Positions 33,364-44,257 of a stretch of DNA of 64,000 nucleotides are shown piece after piece. The position numbers and the translations under genes are program-made. Numbering within the stretch: the stretch's first letter is position 1; every line of letters starts with the position of its first letter. Source of the stretch: Lantana camara (Eukaryota; Streptophyta; Magnoliopsida; Lamiales; Verbenaceae); contig CM074862.1 of the NCBI GenBank assembly GCA_037501455.1, positions 62,713,501-62,777,500 of the forward strand, written 5' to 3'. Below the pieces are notes generated by a model. The model worked only from the letters and a program-made list of their open reading frames with translations. It did not search any database and was not told the origin of the DNA.

Positions 33364-36122
33364 TTCCCGAGAGCAAAGATCACGGCTGCAAGCTCTAGGT
33401 CGTGTGTCGGATAATTCCTTTCATATTCCTTTAGCTTTCGGGAAGCATAAGCAATCACTTTTCCTTTCTGAGTCAAAACACAACCTAAGCCTTCCTTAGA
33501 AGCATCTGTATATACTGCATACTCTTCTGAACCCTCGGGAAGCGTTAACACTGGAGCTGAGACTAACTTTTCTTTCAGAAAATTAAAGCTTTGATCACAC
33601 TTCTCGTCCCAGACAAACTTAACATCCTTCTTTGTCAACCGGGTTAACGGTGCAGTAATCTTGGAGAAGTCCTGAACAAATCTTCTATAATAACCGGCCA
33701 ATCCCAAGAAGCTTCTAATTTCCGAGGCATTCTTTGGTTTCTCCCACTTAAGCACGGCCTTGATTTTCGAGGGATCGACTTCCAACCCCTTTCCTGAAAT
33801 CACATGCCCCAAGAAGGAAACCCGATCGATCCAGAATTCACACTTACTGAACTTAGCAAACAGCTGATGCTCTTTCAGAGTCTGCAGGACGAGCCTGAGA
33901 TGTCTCGCATGCTCCTCGGCTGATTTTGAGAAAACCAGAATGTCATCAATAAAAATCACTACGAACTTGTCGAGGAAAGGCCTGAATATCCGGTGCATCA
34001 TATCCATAAAATCTGCAGGGGCATTAGTCAATCCAAAAGGCATAACCACGAACTCGTAATGCCCGTACCGAGTATTGAATCCCGTCTTTGGAATGTCCTC
34101 TGCTCGGATTCGCAGCTGATAGTATCCCTGTCTTAAATCCAATTTCGAATACACCTTAGAACCCTGGAGTATATCGAATAACTCCTCAATATGCGGGAGG
34201 GGATACTTGTTCTTAATAGTCATCCTGTTTAACTCCCGGTAATTGATGCACATTCTTAGAGTGCCGTCCTTTTTCTTTACAAACAAAACTGGTGCTCCCC
34301 ACGGCGAAGAACTTGGCCGAATGTACCCAACTTCCAACAATGCCTCAAGCTGAATCTTTAATTCCTTCAACTCGGCTGGAGCCATCCGGTACGGAGTCTT
34401 TGAATACGGCTCAGCATTCGGAAAAAGATCAATCACAAACTCAATCTCCCGCTCAGGCGGCAAAGAATCCAATTTCTCTAGAAATACCTCGGGAAATTCC
34501 TTTACCACTTCGGTGTCCTCTAACTTCACCTGATCTTTTGGCTTGTTTAGAATATAGGCAATGAACCCTGTAGCCCCGTCTCTGACTAATCTCTGAGCCT
34601 CTGAAAACGAAAGTAGGGGTACAGTCTTCGAAGTACAGCCCGTAATAACCTCTGAACCCAACTGAACCTTTTTAGCCCGACAATCCACGGTAGCACAATG
34701 CCTGTATAACCATTCCATCCCTAATATAGCTCCGTATCTTTCCATCGGCATAACAATGAAATCTGTCAGAAACTCCCGGCCTTCAATTACCACTGGAACA
34801 TCCCTGTAAACCTGATCCGTCTCTCGCCTACTACCGAAAAGAGTACTGACTAAATAGCGCACAGAAGTACACAAAGTAGGCAAAGGCAAAGTAACAGCAA
34901 TAGAGTGCGCAAGAAAGGAGTGTGTCGCTCCTGGATCAAATAATGTATGGATGTTCGTGTCATGAATGCAAATAATACCTTCAACTACTGCGGCGGGGTC
35001 AATCTCGGCATCCTGCTCCTCTCCAGCAAGTGCATAAGCCCGAGCTCTCACCAGTGGCCTCGGTCCTGCCGGTGGTGGATCCTGCCGATCCGGACAGCCG
35101 TCAACCAAGTGCTCGTTACTCCCACAGATCAAACATAAGCCCAACCGGCGTCTGCAGTTATCATAAGTATGTGTAGGATGTCCACACCATCTACATCCCG
35201 GTTTCTGAGGTGGTTGGGGTGGTGCTGGAGCTCTCGATCCCTTCGGTGGTGGCCCAGTATACTTAGGTTTCTTCCCGGTATCCCTCTGAGCTGGAGGTGC
35301 AGAATAAATCATTGGCCTTTTTCCTGAACTCGAACCCTGGCCTGATCTCGAGCCTGAAGCCTGTCCTGCTCGCTGAGTAGCCCTCCTAGCACTATCGAAA
35401 TCCTCAACTTTTAGGGCTTTTGCTGTAGCTTTTGCCCAGGTGCTAGTATTAGCCGCTTTCAGTGCATCCTGGATGTCCGGCCTCAACCCCTGAACGAACT
35501 GCATCGCCTTATGAAAGTCATCATTCGCTATGTTAGGTGCATAGCGAGAAAGTCTCTCGAACTCGGCGATATACTGACCCACAGACCTGCCTCCCTGCTT
35601 TAGCTCGGTGAACTCTCTCAACCTGCGAGTACGGGAAGCTGGAGGAATATACTTGTTTCTGAACTCCCGTACGAATACCTCCCAGGTAATCTCTGTCCCA
35701 GCTGCCTCCAAAACGATCTGGGTGCTCTCCCACCAGGAATAAGCCTCGCCCTGAATAAGAGTGAGTGTACAGCGGGCCTTCTCCTGACTGTCACAAGGGA
35801 TAAGCTGCCATATCCTTTCGATCTCCTTTAACCACATCTCTGCCTGTATATCGTCTCCCTTATAGAACTTCGGGGGACGCTGATTCTGAAACTCTCGCAA
35901 AATAGTAGAAATGGGGTTCTCCGGAGGTGCTACTGGTGCTGGAGGTGGTGGAGGAACCCTTTCCTGTAACCTCTGATCAATTAGCCCCACTACTGCATTC
36001 ATAAAATCCTGGGGCTGTGCCTGAGCAGGTGGAGGAGGTGGTGATCTCTCGCGGCGATGATGTCGGCGGTGATGATGCCTGTGCCTCGAGGATCGGTCAC
36101 TGGAACGTCTGTCGTGCTCCAT
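33279..36122 (-). CDS. gag-pol: gag-protease-RT-RNase H part of the polyprotein
   Basis: 947 codons from Met 36122, 235 nt after the PBS. Order: His/Arg-rich N-terminus (1-28), proline-rich stretch (28-70), gag core (about 80-215), two CX2CX4HX4C zinc knuckles (310-323 and 330-343), protease active site FDPGATHSF (395-403), RT with [16 protein letters not shown] (617-632) and the catalytic FIDD at 725-728, then RNase H with YTDAS (871-875) and DLELAA (908-913). The protease has DPGA where DSGA or DTGA is usual. The last 20 codons are out of frame with RNase H: an indel near 33300-33340 moves the correct frame to the 32086-33363 segment. Confidence 0.95.
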   Translation of the reverse strand: MEHDRRSSDRSSRHRHHHRRHHRRERSPPPPPAQAQPQDFMNAVVGLIDQRLQERVPPPPPAPVAPPENPISTILREFQNQRPPKFYKGDDIQAEMWLKEIERIWQLIPCDSQEKARCTLTLIQGEAYSWWESTQIVLEAAGTEITWEVFVREFRNKYIPPASRTRRLREFTELKQGGRSVGQYIAEFERLSRYAPNIANDDFHKAMQFVQGLRPDIQDALKAANTSTWAKATAKALKVEDFDSARRATQRAGQASGSRSGQGSSSGKRPMIYSAPPAQRDTGKKPKYTGPPPKGSRAPAPPQPPQKPGCRWCGHPTHTYDNCRRRLGLCLICGSNEHLVDGCPDRQDPPPAGPRPLVRARAYALAGEEQDAEIDPAAVVEGIICIHDTNIHTLFDPGATHSFLAHSIAVTLPLPTLCTSVRYLVSTLFGSRRETDQVYRDVPVVIEGREFLTDFIVMPMERYGAILGMEWLYRHCATVDCRAKKVQLGSEVITGCTSKTVPLLSFSEAQRLVRDGATGFIAYILNKPKDQVKLEDTEVVKEFPEVFLEKLDSLPPEREIEFVIDLFPNAEPYSKTPYRMAPAELKELKIQLEALLEVGYIRPSSSPWGAPVLFVKKKDGTLRMCINYRELNRMTIKNKYPLPHIEELFDILQGSKVYSKLDLRQGYYQLRIRAEDIPKTGFNTRYGHYEFVVMPFGLTNAPADFMDMMHRIFRPFLDKFVVIFIDDILVFSKSAEEHARHLRLVLQTLKEHQLFAKFSKCEFWIDRVSFLGHVISGKGLEVDPSKIKAVLKWEKPKNASEIRSFLGLAGYYRRFVQDFSKITAPLTRLTKKDVKFVWDEKCDQSFNFLKEKLVSAPVLTLPEGSEEYAVYTDASKEGLGCVLTQKGKVIAYASRKLKEYERNYPTHDLELAAVIFALGKWRHYLYGTSLRFLPTIRASSIYSRRRT

Positions 36123-36342
36123 CCTGAAATTAAATCACTAAACATGCGTGGCTTGATCAATAAATGCAAATGTGTGCATATAATTTCAATAGTATCAAGT
36201 AGCACATGTTCAAGGAAGATCAAGTAGCTCAATTAATGCAAAGAAATGAGTAAATCAGGTAATACAACCCAATGCAGACTCCCAAATACTACATAATCCT
36301 ATGCCGTGCGACCTAGACTGACTTGACACGACTCGAGAACCT

Positions 36343-36356
36343 CGGTTTTGCAACCG
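36343..36356 (-). other. Leader hairpin adjoining the PBS
   Basis: Arms CGGTT (36343-36347) and AACCG (36352-36356) with loop TTGC, one base from the PBS. The equivalent in the truncated element (10893-10908) has 6-bp arms CGGGTT/AACCCG and the same loop; the 46089-46098 copy is reduced to 3 bp. Upstream lies a box shared by all three (ACCTAGACTGA or close). Confidence 0.5.
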
Positions 36357-36369
36357 GGCTCTGATACCA
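36357..36369 (-). promoter_or_regulatory. Primer-binding site, initiator tRNA-Met
   Basis: Minus strand TGGTATCAGAGCC, 8 nt from the LTR edge at 36378. The 8-nt spacer is the same length in the elements at 10931 and 46124. Confidence 0.93.
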
Positions 36370-36797
36370 CCTGTAGATGTAGCACCCTAAACCCCAAGGC
36401 GCCACATCCCCCGCACTATAGCCTCGATCCACGTATAAAATGGACAGTTCATACATAAACCAAGACCACAGCGAACGGGTGACAATAAAAACGACGAGCT
36501 AGGCGGGACACTCTCCCCAACATAATTAAACAAACATGAATAGAAAAGCGGAAGCAATAAAGTCATTCATATATATATATAGGTACCATATTAATTACCT
36601 AGATACATATAGGTACCAATTAACTAACAATACATTATCATCTCTAAATAAGATACATCATTAAGTATTCAAAACGTGACAAGAACGATCATAACATGAA
36701 ATGTCTCAAAGTACTATACATGAAAGGTGCTAGACTCGTGAAGACGCAAAACTCGAACAACCGGACACCCGCCTAGCACGACCACGCTCAAAGGTAC

Positions 36798-37552
36798 CTG
36801 AAAAGTGAAGTATCAGTCTACCGAAGACTGAGTGAGGGGCAATAATATATATATCACACATCACATGCAAGTTGTAGCCTCGGGTGAAGACTTTAGCATA
36901 AAAATAAATATGTAATTCAAGAAGTCACTCTTTGCCCGAGATTACAACCAATCATTTTAACACGTTTATTTAATCATGTTTGTCAATGTCATGAACATGT
37001 GGCCCCGGCGAGTAAGGGCAATCTCCAACCGAACTCCCAATCGTGAACAATACGTGATCATGCTTGCTTGCTTGATAATTACGTGATCATGCAATTTATT
37101 TAGTGCTCACATAAACAATTTCATGCTAGAAATCATGCAATAACCCGAGGATAACCCGACATGCCGGATTAATCCCCAGTCTCCTTCTTCCTCCGGTGAT
37201 AGCGAGTTTGCAAGGCTCGACTATCCACGACATGGTGTGTGTAGAGGACATGACCCTCTAGACACGGAACTCCTTCCACCACTAATCTCCTAGTGGCTTC
37301 GGGGGTGATCCCAACAATGTGAGGATAATTCAGGAGTTACCCGTCAGCCCTTGCTTTCCCGGTTGGCTCAAGAATTACCCTCGGGCCCACGTGCAATCAT
37401 GTACTCGCCAAACATGCTTGAAATCATGATAATCAATACTTTCTTGCTTGAAAATGTTTATAAGTTTGAAAACGTTTATAATTATAATAGGTTTTGGCCG
37501 AAAATAGCACGTAAGGGTGGTAGGGTTCTATAAACATAACCTAAAACCTCAC
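36798..37552 (-). other. Predicted LTR intron 2 (755 nt)
   Basis: Donor AAAG|GTGAGG and acceptor CACTTTTCAG|GT. The branch-like CTGAT (in AGACTGATAC) sits about 16-20 nt before the acceptor and overlaps the 3' arm of the hairpin 36814-36830. Equivalent signals occur in LTRs A, B, C, D, E, F and G. Prediction from sequence conservation only; no transcript evidence. Confidence 0.5.
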
Positions 37553-37616
37553 CTTTCTTGCAAAATAAATAAAGCAGTGTTCTAAGGAGCTTGCTCCCCG
37601 TCCACGCCCTCGTGAC

Positions 37617-38447
37617 CTGTGCAAATACGACGTACATTCGTGAGACATGACCTAAAATGATCAAAATATGACGAACTGCGGAAATATGTCGAGACGATCA
37701 TGCAAAATGCAATGTGGTATGATAACATGTCGTTTCACATCATATTAGCACATATTATAGCAATTCGGGGTCGAAGAAGTCGTCGGATCGAGGGGCTAAT
37801 TTCGTAATTTTATGCAGTGAATTTTACACTGCATGTCAGGTAGGAACGGCCGTTCCGTTCCCCTTTGTAAAATGGGAACGGCCGTTCCCAAGAGTTCCCC
37901 AAAACGTGCCCGCGTTTTTCCCCTTTTAAAAGGGCGCCTTTGAGCTGGGAACGGCCCTTCCGGCGCAAGGCCAAAATGGGAACGGCCGTTCCCATGCTCG
38001 GCCGCCCATTTATTTGAAAAGAGATGGGAACGGCCGTTCCCACCAAGCCTTGAGGCTGGGAACGGCCGTTCCCAGTTTCTGCAACTGAAAAACAGAGCAG
38101 AAACAGGGGAAGCTCTCGGCAATGGCTCAACAAAGCAACAAAAATCCATTTTTGAACCCCAAATGCAATAATTTCTGGAAATATGATGCATACAACTTCA
38201 ATACATGATAATATAACACTTAAACATGTAAAACATGCAATATCATCAAAGTTTCAAGGTTTCATGTACATGATCATTTTGATCATCCAAGCTCAAATTT
38301 TCCAACAAACCATGAAAGAATCATGCCCTAATTCCTAATATGATCATAGAATCATGCTTTCATATGCAATTAATCAATCTAGTCTATGAATCATAAACCC
38401 TAACTTGTACATATATGATCAAGAATCATCATTCATGCTCAACCAAC
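37617..38447 (-). other. Predicted LTR intron 1 (831 nt) containing the palindrome array
   Basis: Donor AAG|GTTGGT is weak in this copy (GTAAGC in LTRs C and F, GTATGA in A). The acceptor is GTATTTGCACAG|GT, with a conserved GTCTCAC box at 37640-37646 as possible branch point. The exon between introns 1 and 2 (37553-37616) is 64 nt, against 63, 65 and 63 nt in LTRs A, B and E. Confidence 0.42.
37843..38074. repeat. Palindrome array, 5' LTR of gypsy element (arms GGGAA/TTCCC)
   Basis: Same six units as 30368-30600. Where the two LTRs differ inside units, this copy usually has the perfect palindrome gggaacggccgttccc, and the other LTR has cgaccg or cgcccg. About 5 of the 21 LTR differences fall in these units, several being G-to-A type changes. 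Confidence 0.9.
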
Positions 38448-39054
38448 CTTAAAGATGAAACTATGGAGAAAATAGATGATGATGATGATCAACTCTCAAA
38501 AGCTTGGCTAACTTCTTGAAATCTTGATGATTGATTGAAAAAATATCTTCTTCCCTTTTCTTCCTTGGAATACCGAGAGTGAGAGAGATGAAAAAGTTGA
38601 AGAATTTGGTGATAATTGATCAAGAAGATCATGGAAGCATTATACCGATGCATTCCATTCTTGAAATGGGTGAAAAGTCTAATTTTGCCAATCCATCCTT
38701 GAATTATTTAAGTTATGCCATGAGGTATACGTGGTTTTGAAAAATGATCAATTAGGCCCTTGAACTTTATGCAATTAGGTCCCTAGAGTTTTAGAAAATA
38801 TTTAGCTAGGGGCAATTTGGTAATTTAAAACACTCTCGGTAATTGTTTTCATGCAATGAATATTTTCCATGTAATGAAATAATATTTTTGATGATATGAA
38901 ATCAAATGATTTATATAAACAATGTTTCATGAATTTTATAAAAATTATGAATGCCACGTAAGAATATATTATAAATTAAAGAAATAAAATAAACCTACGC
39001 TCAAAACGCACACGTGGCGTGCTTACCTGTTCATCCGGAAACCGGGGCGTTACA

Positions 39055-39274
39055 GGAAACCTACTATGGAATCTAGTTGAAAGAATCTTTTGAGGGATGG
39101 GGTTGCCATTACAGCATGAAGCGCGTTTGAGGGCGGCTCAAAACGTGTCAAGAAAGCGACGATTCTTGTAAGTTTTTGAATCCCTAAGATTAGAAATAGA
39201 AATTGCAAGTTCGATCTTGCTTTTTGGGAAAAATTTTTAAATTCCTGCGCTTTCTGACCGTGTTTTTCCTAACA
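39055..39274 (+). mobile_element. Old copia 3' LTR, third piece and terminus
   Basis: Starts with the second GGAAA target copy and ends TTTTTCCTAACA at 39274. Follows the end of the younger copia LTR (GCGGCTCAAAACGTGTCAAG against GTGGCTTGAAACGCTTCAAG; both end GACTGTTTTCC-like then ACA). Together the three pieces make an LTR of about 2.1 kb. Confidence 0.85.
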
Positions 39275-40222
39275 CTTTGGTCCCCTTGTTAACCTCCTCG
39301 ATGATCGGCTCCTCCTCAGTCTCGTGTGCCTTCATGGACTCCTCTTGAAGGAGAGCAAACCAAATCATTATACTCTGGCTTTGACAGAGTTTCCTCGGGG
39401 TTCCCCTCGGCCGCTGCTGGAATGCTCAGATTCTCGTCATATTGAAGACCTATATGCCCGTGCCCTCGAGAAGAAGCGTCTGCCAGGCCCAGTGTGATCA
39501 ACTGTTCGATGGCCAAGTTAAAGGCCTTTTGAGCCTCGTCATCGCAATGCAAGTTGGCCGCAAACCCGAAGGTCTTAGAGTGGCAAAACTTAAGTAAGGC
39601 TTTGCAGTTTACCTCGGCTATGCGCTCGGAAAGCACCCTACTAAATTCCTCCTCACAGGCCTTCTTGGCGGCAGTCGTGGCCTCCTTGGCATTACACAGC
39701 TGCAGGTTCCTAAGTTCCTACTCTTGGGCTAATTTTGTATTTCCCTCCTTGTACTTGGCCAAATCAGTACGTCTTACAGGACTCCATCTTCTTCTCCAGC
39801 TCCTTGGTAACCTTGTCAAACTCCGTCTGGAGGGATTTCAGCTTGGCCCTCAGAACGTCATTCTCCTCTTGGAGCTGGGCAGGTTGGCCCGTTGCGCTTG
39901 GCGAAGGTCATCGAGCACCATTGAAGGTTTATCACACTCGGGACAACAGCCTGAAGCGAATCAGCAAAATACTTAGGCAATTTTCAAAGAAGGGAATATA
40001 ATACAATAAATGGGGAAATTTACAAAGTGGAGTAACGCTTATCCCAAGGAGAGCATAACAGAGGTCCTCCACCACCTGATTCATACTTTGGGCGAACAGT
40101 TCCCAATGGTCGCCAGTAAACTGCAGCCTCTGAAAGACACCGTACAACAAATTCCTTGTTGAAGGACAGTCTCTTAGAAGGGTGGGACGTGAGGAGATCG
40201 CACGTTGGTATAAGCAATCCCC
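39275..40222 (-). pseudogene. Decayed coiled-coil gene fragment with a plausible intron
   Basis: Not an LTR. On the minus strand, coding-like sequence runs from 40222 with RPTLLRDCPSTRNLLYGVFQ and VVEDLCYALLG. It then meets a possible intron (GT at 40036, TTCGCTTCAG at 39951, 86 nt) and continues with a heptad-like stretch (LQEENDVLRAKLKSLQTEF) and 39316-39636 (106 codons: LSERIAEVNCKALLKFCHSK onward), ending in an acidic tail. At least one stop and two frame changes separate these parts. Family not recognised. It could be a host gene remnant or a gene-like part of another transposon. Both sides are cut by retrotransposons. Confidence 0.4.
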
Positions 40223-42174
40223 TGTAGCACCCCGGAGCGAAGGGCGCCACATCCCCCGCACCATAGCCCGACACGTGGAATGAAATGGAATCTCCGCACA
40301 CGCACCAAGCCATGGCGAACAGAAGACCACCAAAAATACACCCCTAGGCTAGGCGGTCTAGACCTTAAAACTGAGTGCATAGAAGAATAAAATCAAAAGC
40401 GAAAGCAACAAGATCGCAAATGCATTCATAATAAATACATAATGGGTTCATTATATCCCCAGAGGCCTGCCCCGAATCAAATCAAATCAATGAGATACAT
40501 TAAATACATAATCATAAGCTTATACATATTCAAAATTCCAAGGCATAGTGGTAAAGATGCACAATGTAAAAGACTCGAACAACTGGACTCAAAAGACCCA
40601 AAAGAAGACCGCCGCCTAACTCGACCCGAACCCTGCACCTGTATCTAAAAGGGGAAAACGAGAGGGGGTCAGTCTACAACTCGACTGAGTGAGAGGGCTG
40701 AACACACTCACACGATACATAATATAGAGCATAGCATGGATTAAACAAAAGACTATAAACCGGGATTAGGGTTTTACACACCAAATCCATTTTCCAAAAG
40801 AACTCATACTTATTCATATATTCGTATATTCTTAAGTTTGAAAATTCTTAAGGATTCATAGATTAAAAAACGCATATGGATTCATATTAAAACTCATAAA
40901 GATTCATAAATTCATAATGATTCAAACCTTAACATATAAATCTCTTATTGAATCGAAATCTCCTATCACGTTTCATAATCACAATAACAAAAGAATTCAA
41001 ACACCCGACGAGCACGGGTCTCCAACCTTACCCCCTAAGAAAGATTCATAATAAAACATAAGGAAATGTAAATACATAAGATTCATAAGACTCATACTCC
41101 CATATTCCATCCTCATTTGGAAGTCTACATGCGGATTACGGGCCCTCATCGTGCAACTCTATGTACGTGGGGTAGCGATCCCACAACGTTCCTTCGCCGG
41201 CCTTAGCCGAAGGCTCAAAGCACCACGTCTTCTCTATCTCCCTCTGAGTCGCGCGTAGGTACTTCAAAGGAGCACGTGCACAGGCTTAACCCGGCGGTCC
41301 AACACCGCCTCGGGCGTCCTTACTCACGCCTCCGAGGCCCAGGGATTCATAAGACTCATAAGGATTCATAAGATTCTTAGGAAACATACCTAACTCGCGA
41401 AACATAACAACATACGATTGATAACTTATGAAACATACCTTACTGTGCAACTCAGCATATGTTATACCCATACCTCTCCGTGTCTTCCTAATTCATATTA
41501 TTCTGGAGGAAATCCATAGTTTGCTTGACGATACACAGTTTGGAGCATAGCTTCGTTGCAAAATCATTTTTAAGCTTATATACGCCCATACGTATAATTT
41601 CAGAAAAATTCATATTAAATCGAATTAACTAGATTCATAACATATCATAAGACACATATTTAGTGTATATATATAATAGTATATTCCAATGCGGGCTTGA
41701 AAACGAGCACATAGGTTCATAGGTCGCATTAACTAAAAGAAAACAAACCTAAAACCTCACCTTGTCGACCACACAGAATGAAAGGAACCCCCTCCTCAAC
41801 AATCAAGCGAACCTAAGAACAAACATAGGGCAAAGGACAAACTTAGGCTCCAAATGAACCAATTAGACGCTCGGCAAATGCATATGGATGCAAATGATTT
41901 ATTTTCATCAAATAAATGCACACTTAGGCATATCAGAGAAAATAACTAAATATTACACAATTAATCCGAGAACCAAAATTCATTTCACATCAAATAAATT
42001 CATATTAAGTCATATAATAGCATACCACGAGCATCCATAGCTCATACACGTATATATTCATCGAATTCATTTCATTAAACCACTTAGGATCATAACATTT
42101 AAAATGAAAAAAAACAAATAAAATTCACATAATTAATTTAATGCTTAAATTTCATAATATATAATATATTACAA

Positions 42175-42200
42175 ACACACACACACACACATACACACAC

Positions 42201-42251
<51 letters not shown>
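42175..42251. repeat. (AC)n then (AT)n microsatellite
   Basis: Alternating ACAC for about 28 bp, then an uninterrupted AT run to 42251. A second AT run is at 42513-42548. The equivalent LTR D region has AT runs of other lengths (48072-48111 and 48362-48392). Confidence 0.95.
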
Positions 42252-42252
<1 letters not shown>

Positions 42253-42505
42253 CATATATACATTTATAACATGGATGCATAAAATATTTAACACACACAC
42301 ATGCACTCACATAAACACATGCAAACCATGCACAACAATTATCAAATTACATATATATTTACACATTACATGCATATATTATATATATATCACATGACCA
42401 CACACATATTATATATATATATATATATATATTTACCTATCTCACGTCCATGCATATATATGTATTATGTACCTATATGCACACTCATGCACTTAAAATA
42501 CTTAA

Positions 42506-42512
<7 letters not shown>

Positions 42513-42548
<36 letters not shown>
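42513..42548. repeat. (TA)n microsatellite
   Basis: Pure TA run of about 36 bp in LTR C. Frames reading Tyr-Ile repeats across it are artefacts. Confidence 0.95.
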
Positions 42549-42551
<3 letters not shown>

Positions 42552-42605
42552 GCATGCAATACACACACATACATAAATATACACAAATTGTAGCAGCAAA
42601 AAGTT

Positions 42606-42732
42606 GCTCACTGGACGGGCAAAAATTCCACACAAAACTCCCCGGCTGGGTAGGGAAGAGGCAGAAGCTACTGCCCAAAGGTGTCCCTGCCCGGGGACAC
42701 AACAATAGCAAAATCTCCCCGCCCGGGAGATT
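42606..42732. repeat. Palindromes in LTR C
   Basis: gtgtccc-tgcccg-gggacac at 42681-42700 (7-bp arms), aatctccc-cgccc-gggagatt at 42712-42732 (8-bp arms), and looser units around 42611-42620 (gacgggca) and 42639-42653 (ccccggctggg). Confidence 0.8.
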
Positions 42733-44238
42733 ATACAACAGGGACGAACAGCAACTGCTGCTCTGTTTCCTTCCATTTCATGCAGCAAAACAGGGCATGG
42801 CAGTAGCAGCAGCAGGGGAGCAAACACGGCAGCAACACAATAGCAAACTAAAGGAAAGCTAACAGCACTCACACAGCAAGAATTAAGGTTCCAATCAAGC
42901 TTCAAAATCTCATAATTTCAGTCAATTTCAAGCTCCAAACATGAAGGAAAATTCACATACTTGTAATCCATGAAAATAAGAGCAAGAATTCAGTTAATGG
43001 TGCTTAAGGAAACAGGATTCAAGCGTTAAAATCCATAAAAACTTAAGCTAATCCCATGAATTCAAAATTGGAGCAAAACCTAACTATTCACATAGTAGGC
43101 CCAAACCATGCTCAAAACCACATAAAATTCAGCAAATGGACACTTAAAAGAAAGAGGAGAAGATATACAACAAGAATCCGGGCTTACCTTTCGAATTTGA
43201 GGCGAAATGATGGAGTATTAATCTTGGAAAGGCAAAGTGGACTGTGTAGAATCTTTTTCCCCCTTTCTCTCTCGTTCAGCTGCTTCTCTATCTCTCTCTC
43301 CAAGCCTGAGTTTGAAGTAAGGGGGGTAAGGGATGGTTAAGTGGTTTAGCTAGGGTTAATTTGGCTCAAGAATCAAGTGATTTGGTTAAGAAATGAATTA
43401 GTTATGGTCAAAATACTCCAAGGTGGCAGATCTGCTCGAACAGCTCGTTCCGGACAAAATACGTGGAATCAAACGAGCTTAGAAAAATGTAAGGCTAAGT
43501 TCTCTAGGTTCCAAATTTCGTCATTAGTCCAAAGATACTTCTTGAATTCAAATCCGAATTCCCTAGCTCAAGTTACGGTCTCCGGAATCCAAGGCGCGCT
43601 AAAACTAGTTTGGCCCTCGAATCCCCAACAATTAAAATATGGTTCGTTACCATATCAAACAAGTCCGAAAAATTAAAATGAGCATATAAGCAAATTCATA
43701 ATACGTATGATTCATGCATATTAAATCGGCACAAAATTTTGATCTCAAATCGAACACAAACGCAACACATTTTCAACAAATAAGCATATTATTCAAATAA
43801 TAAAATTAAAATTTTAAAGAAATATTAAATAAAATTGTATTAAAAAAAACGATTCTTCGATTAGGTCCAAAACTTTGAAGAAGTGTCAAATAAGCCCAAG
43901 TTTAAATTTTCAATTAAGTCCAAAATTAAATAAATGATACAATTAAGCCCTTAATTCACATGAATCACATAATTCACAAAAAATAGCATGCTCGAAAATT
44001 AAATTCACATATCATAAAATTCATAAAAATTCATATCATAAAGCACTTAGGTAAATTTTGACATATAAATCGAATATTTCATATAAATTCAAATAGTTCA
44101 TATAAGAATTTCGAATAATAAAGTATAATTCAATTAAATATGAAATTAGAATAATTTAAATAACACATTTAGCTCTCTCGTAAGCTAGTACTTGGACGGC
44201 CGGAAAACCGGGGTGTCACAATCTCCCCCCCCTTAAGA

Positions 44239-44257
44239 GAACCTGGTCTCCAGGTTC
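44239..44257 (-). other. Pre-PPT hairpin, gypsy derivative
   Basis: Arms gaacctgg (44239-44246) and ccaggttc (44250-44257), loop tct. Against the 31597-31617 hairpin the T-A pair in aaTctgg/ccagAtt is replaced by C-G on both arms, a compensatory change. Confidence 0.7.

Larger units (their letters stand above)
28905..39054 (-). mobile_element. Nearly intact Ty3/gypsy chromovirus (10150 bp), Tekay/Del-like
   Basis: Coding on the minus strand. 5' LTR 36378-39054, PBS 36357-36369, gag-pol 36122-31618, pre-PPT hairpin 31597-31617, PPT 31580-31595, 3' LTR 28905-31579. Perfect TSD GGAAA at 28900-28904 and 39055-39059. LTRs differ by about 21 substitutions and 2 one-base indels (about 99.2% identity by eye), so this is the youngest full element in the window. 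Domain order is gag, protease, RT, RNase H, integrase with a GPF motif and a chromodomain-like tail. The clade name is my judgement from the tail and LTR length. Two lesions prevent a full polyprotein. Confidence 0.95.
36378..39054 (-). repeat. 5' LTR of the gypsy element (right copy)
   Basis: 2677 bp. In coding orientation: U3 from 39054; predicted donor AAG|GTTGGT at 38447; palindrome array 38074-37843; acceptor TTTGCACAG at 37617; 64-nt exon; donor AAG|GTGAGG at 37552; hairpin 36830-36814; acceptor CACTTTTCAG at 36798; then 420 nt to the LTR end. No convincing TATA box was fixed in this copy. Confidence 0.95.
40223..44220 (-). repeat. LTR C (3998 bp), 3' LTR of the gypsy derivative
   Basis: TGTAGCACCCC to GGGGTGTCACA. 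Splice-like signals on the minus strand: donor AAAG|GTAAGC at 43197, acceptor TTGTTCTTAG at 41813, 52-nt exon, donor AAG|GTGAGG at 41760, hairpin 40670-40687, acceptor CCCCTTTTAG at 40645. Palindromes at about 42606-42732. AC and AT microsatellites at 42175-42251 and 42513-42548. Confidence 0.88.

Noticed and set aside
36357..36369. Possible tRNA gene because of TGGTATCAGAGCC
   Set aside because: It is the complement of a tRNA 3' end used as primer-binding site; no cloverleaf or A/B boxes around it.
39554..39976. 140-codon plus-strand frame opposite the gene fragment
   Set aside because: The minus strand gives the coherent coiled-coil coding and intron; the plus frame is its shadow.
42301..42905. 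Frames with Tyr-Ile repeats near the AT microsatellites
   Set aside because: Pure translation of (TA)n; different repeat lengths in the paired LTR break the frames.
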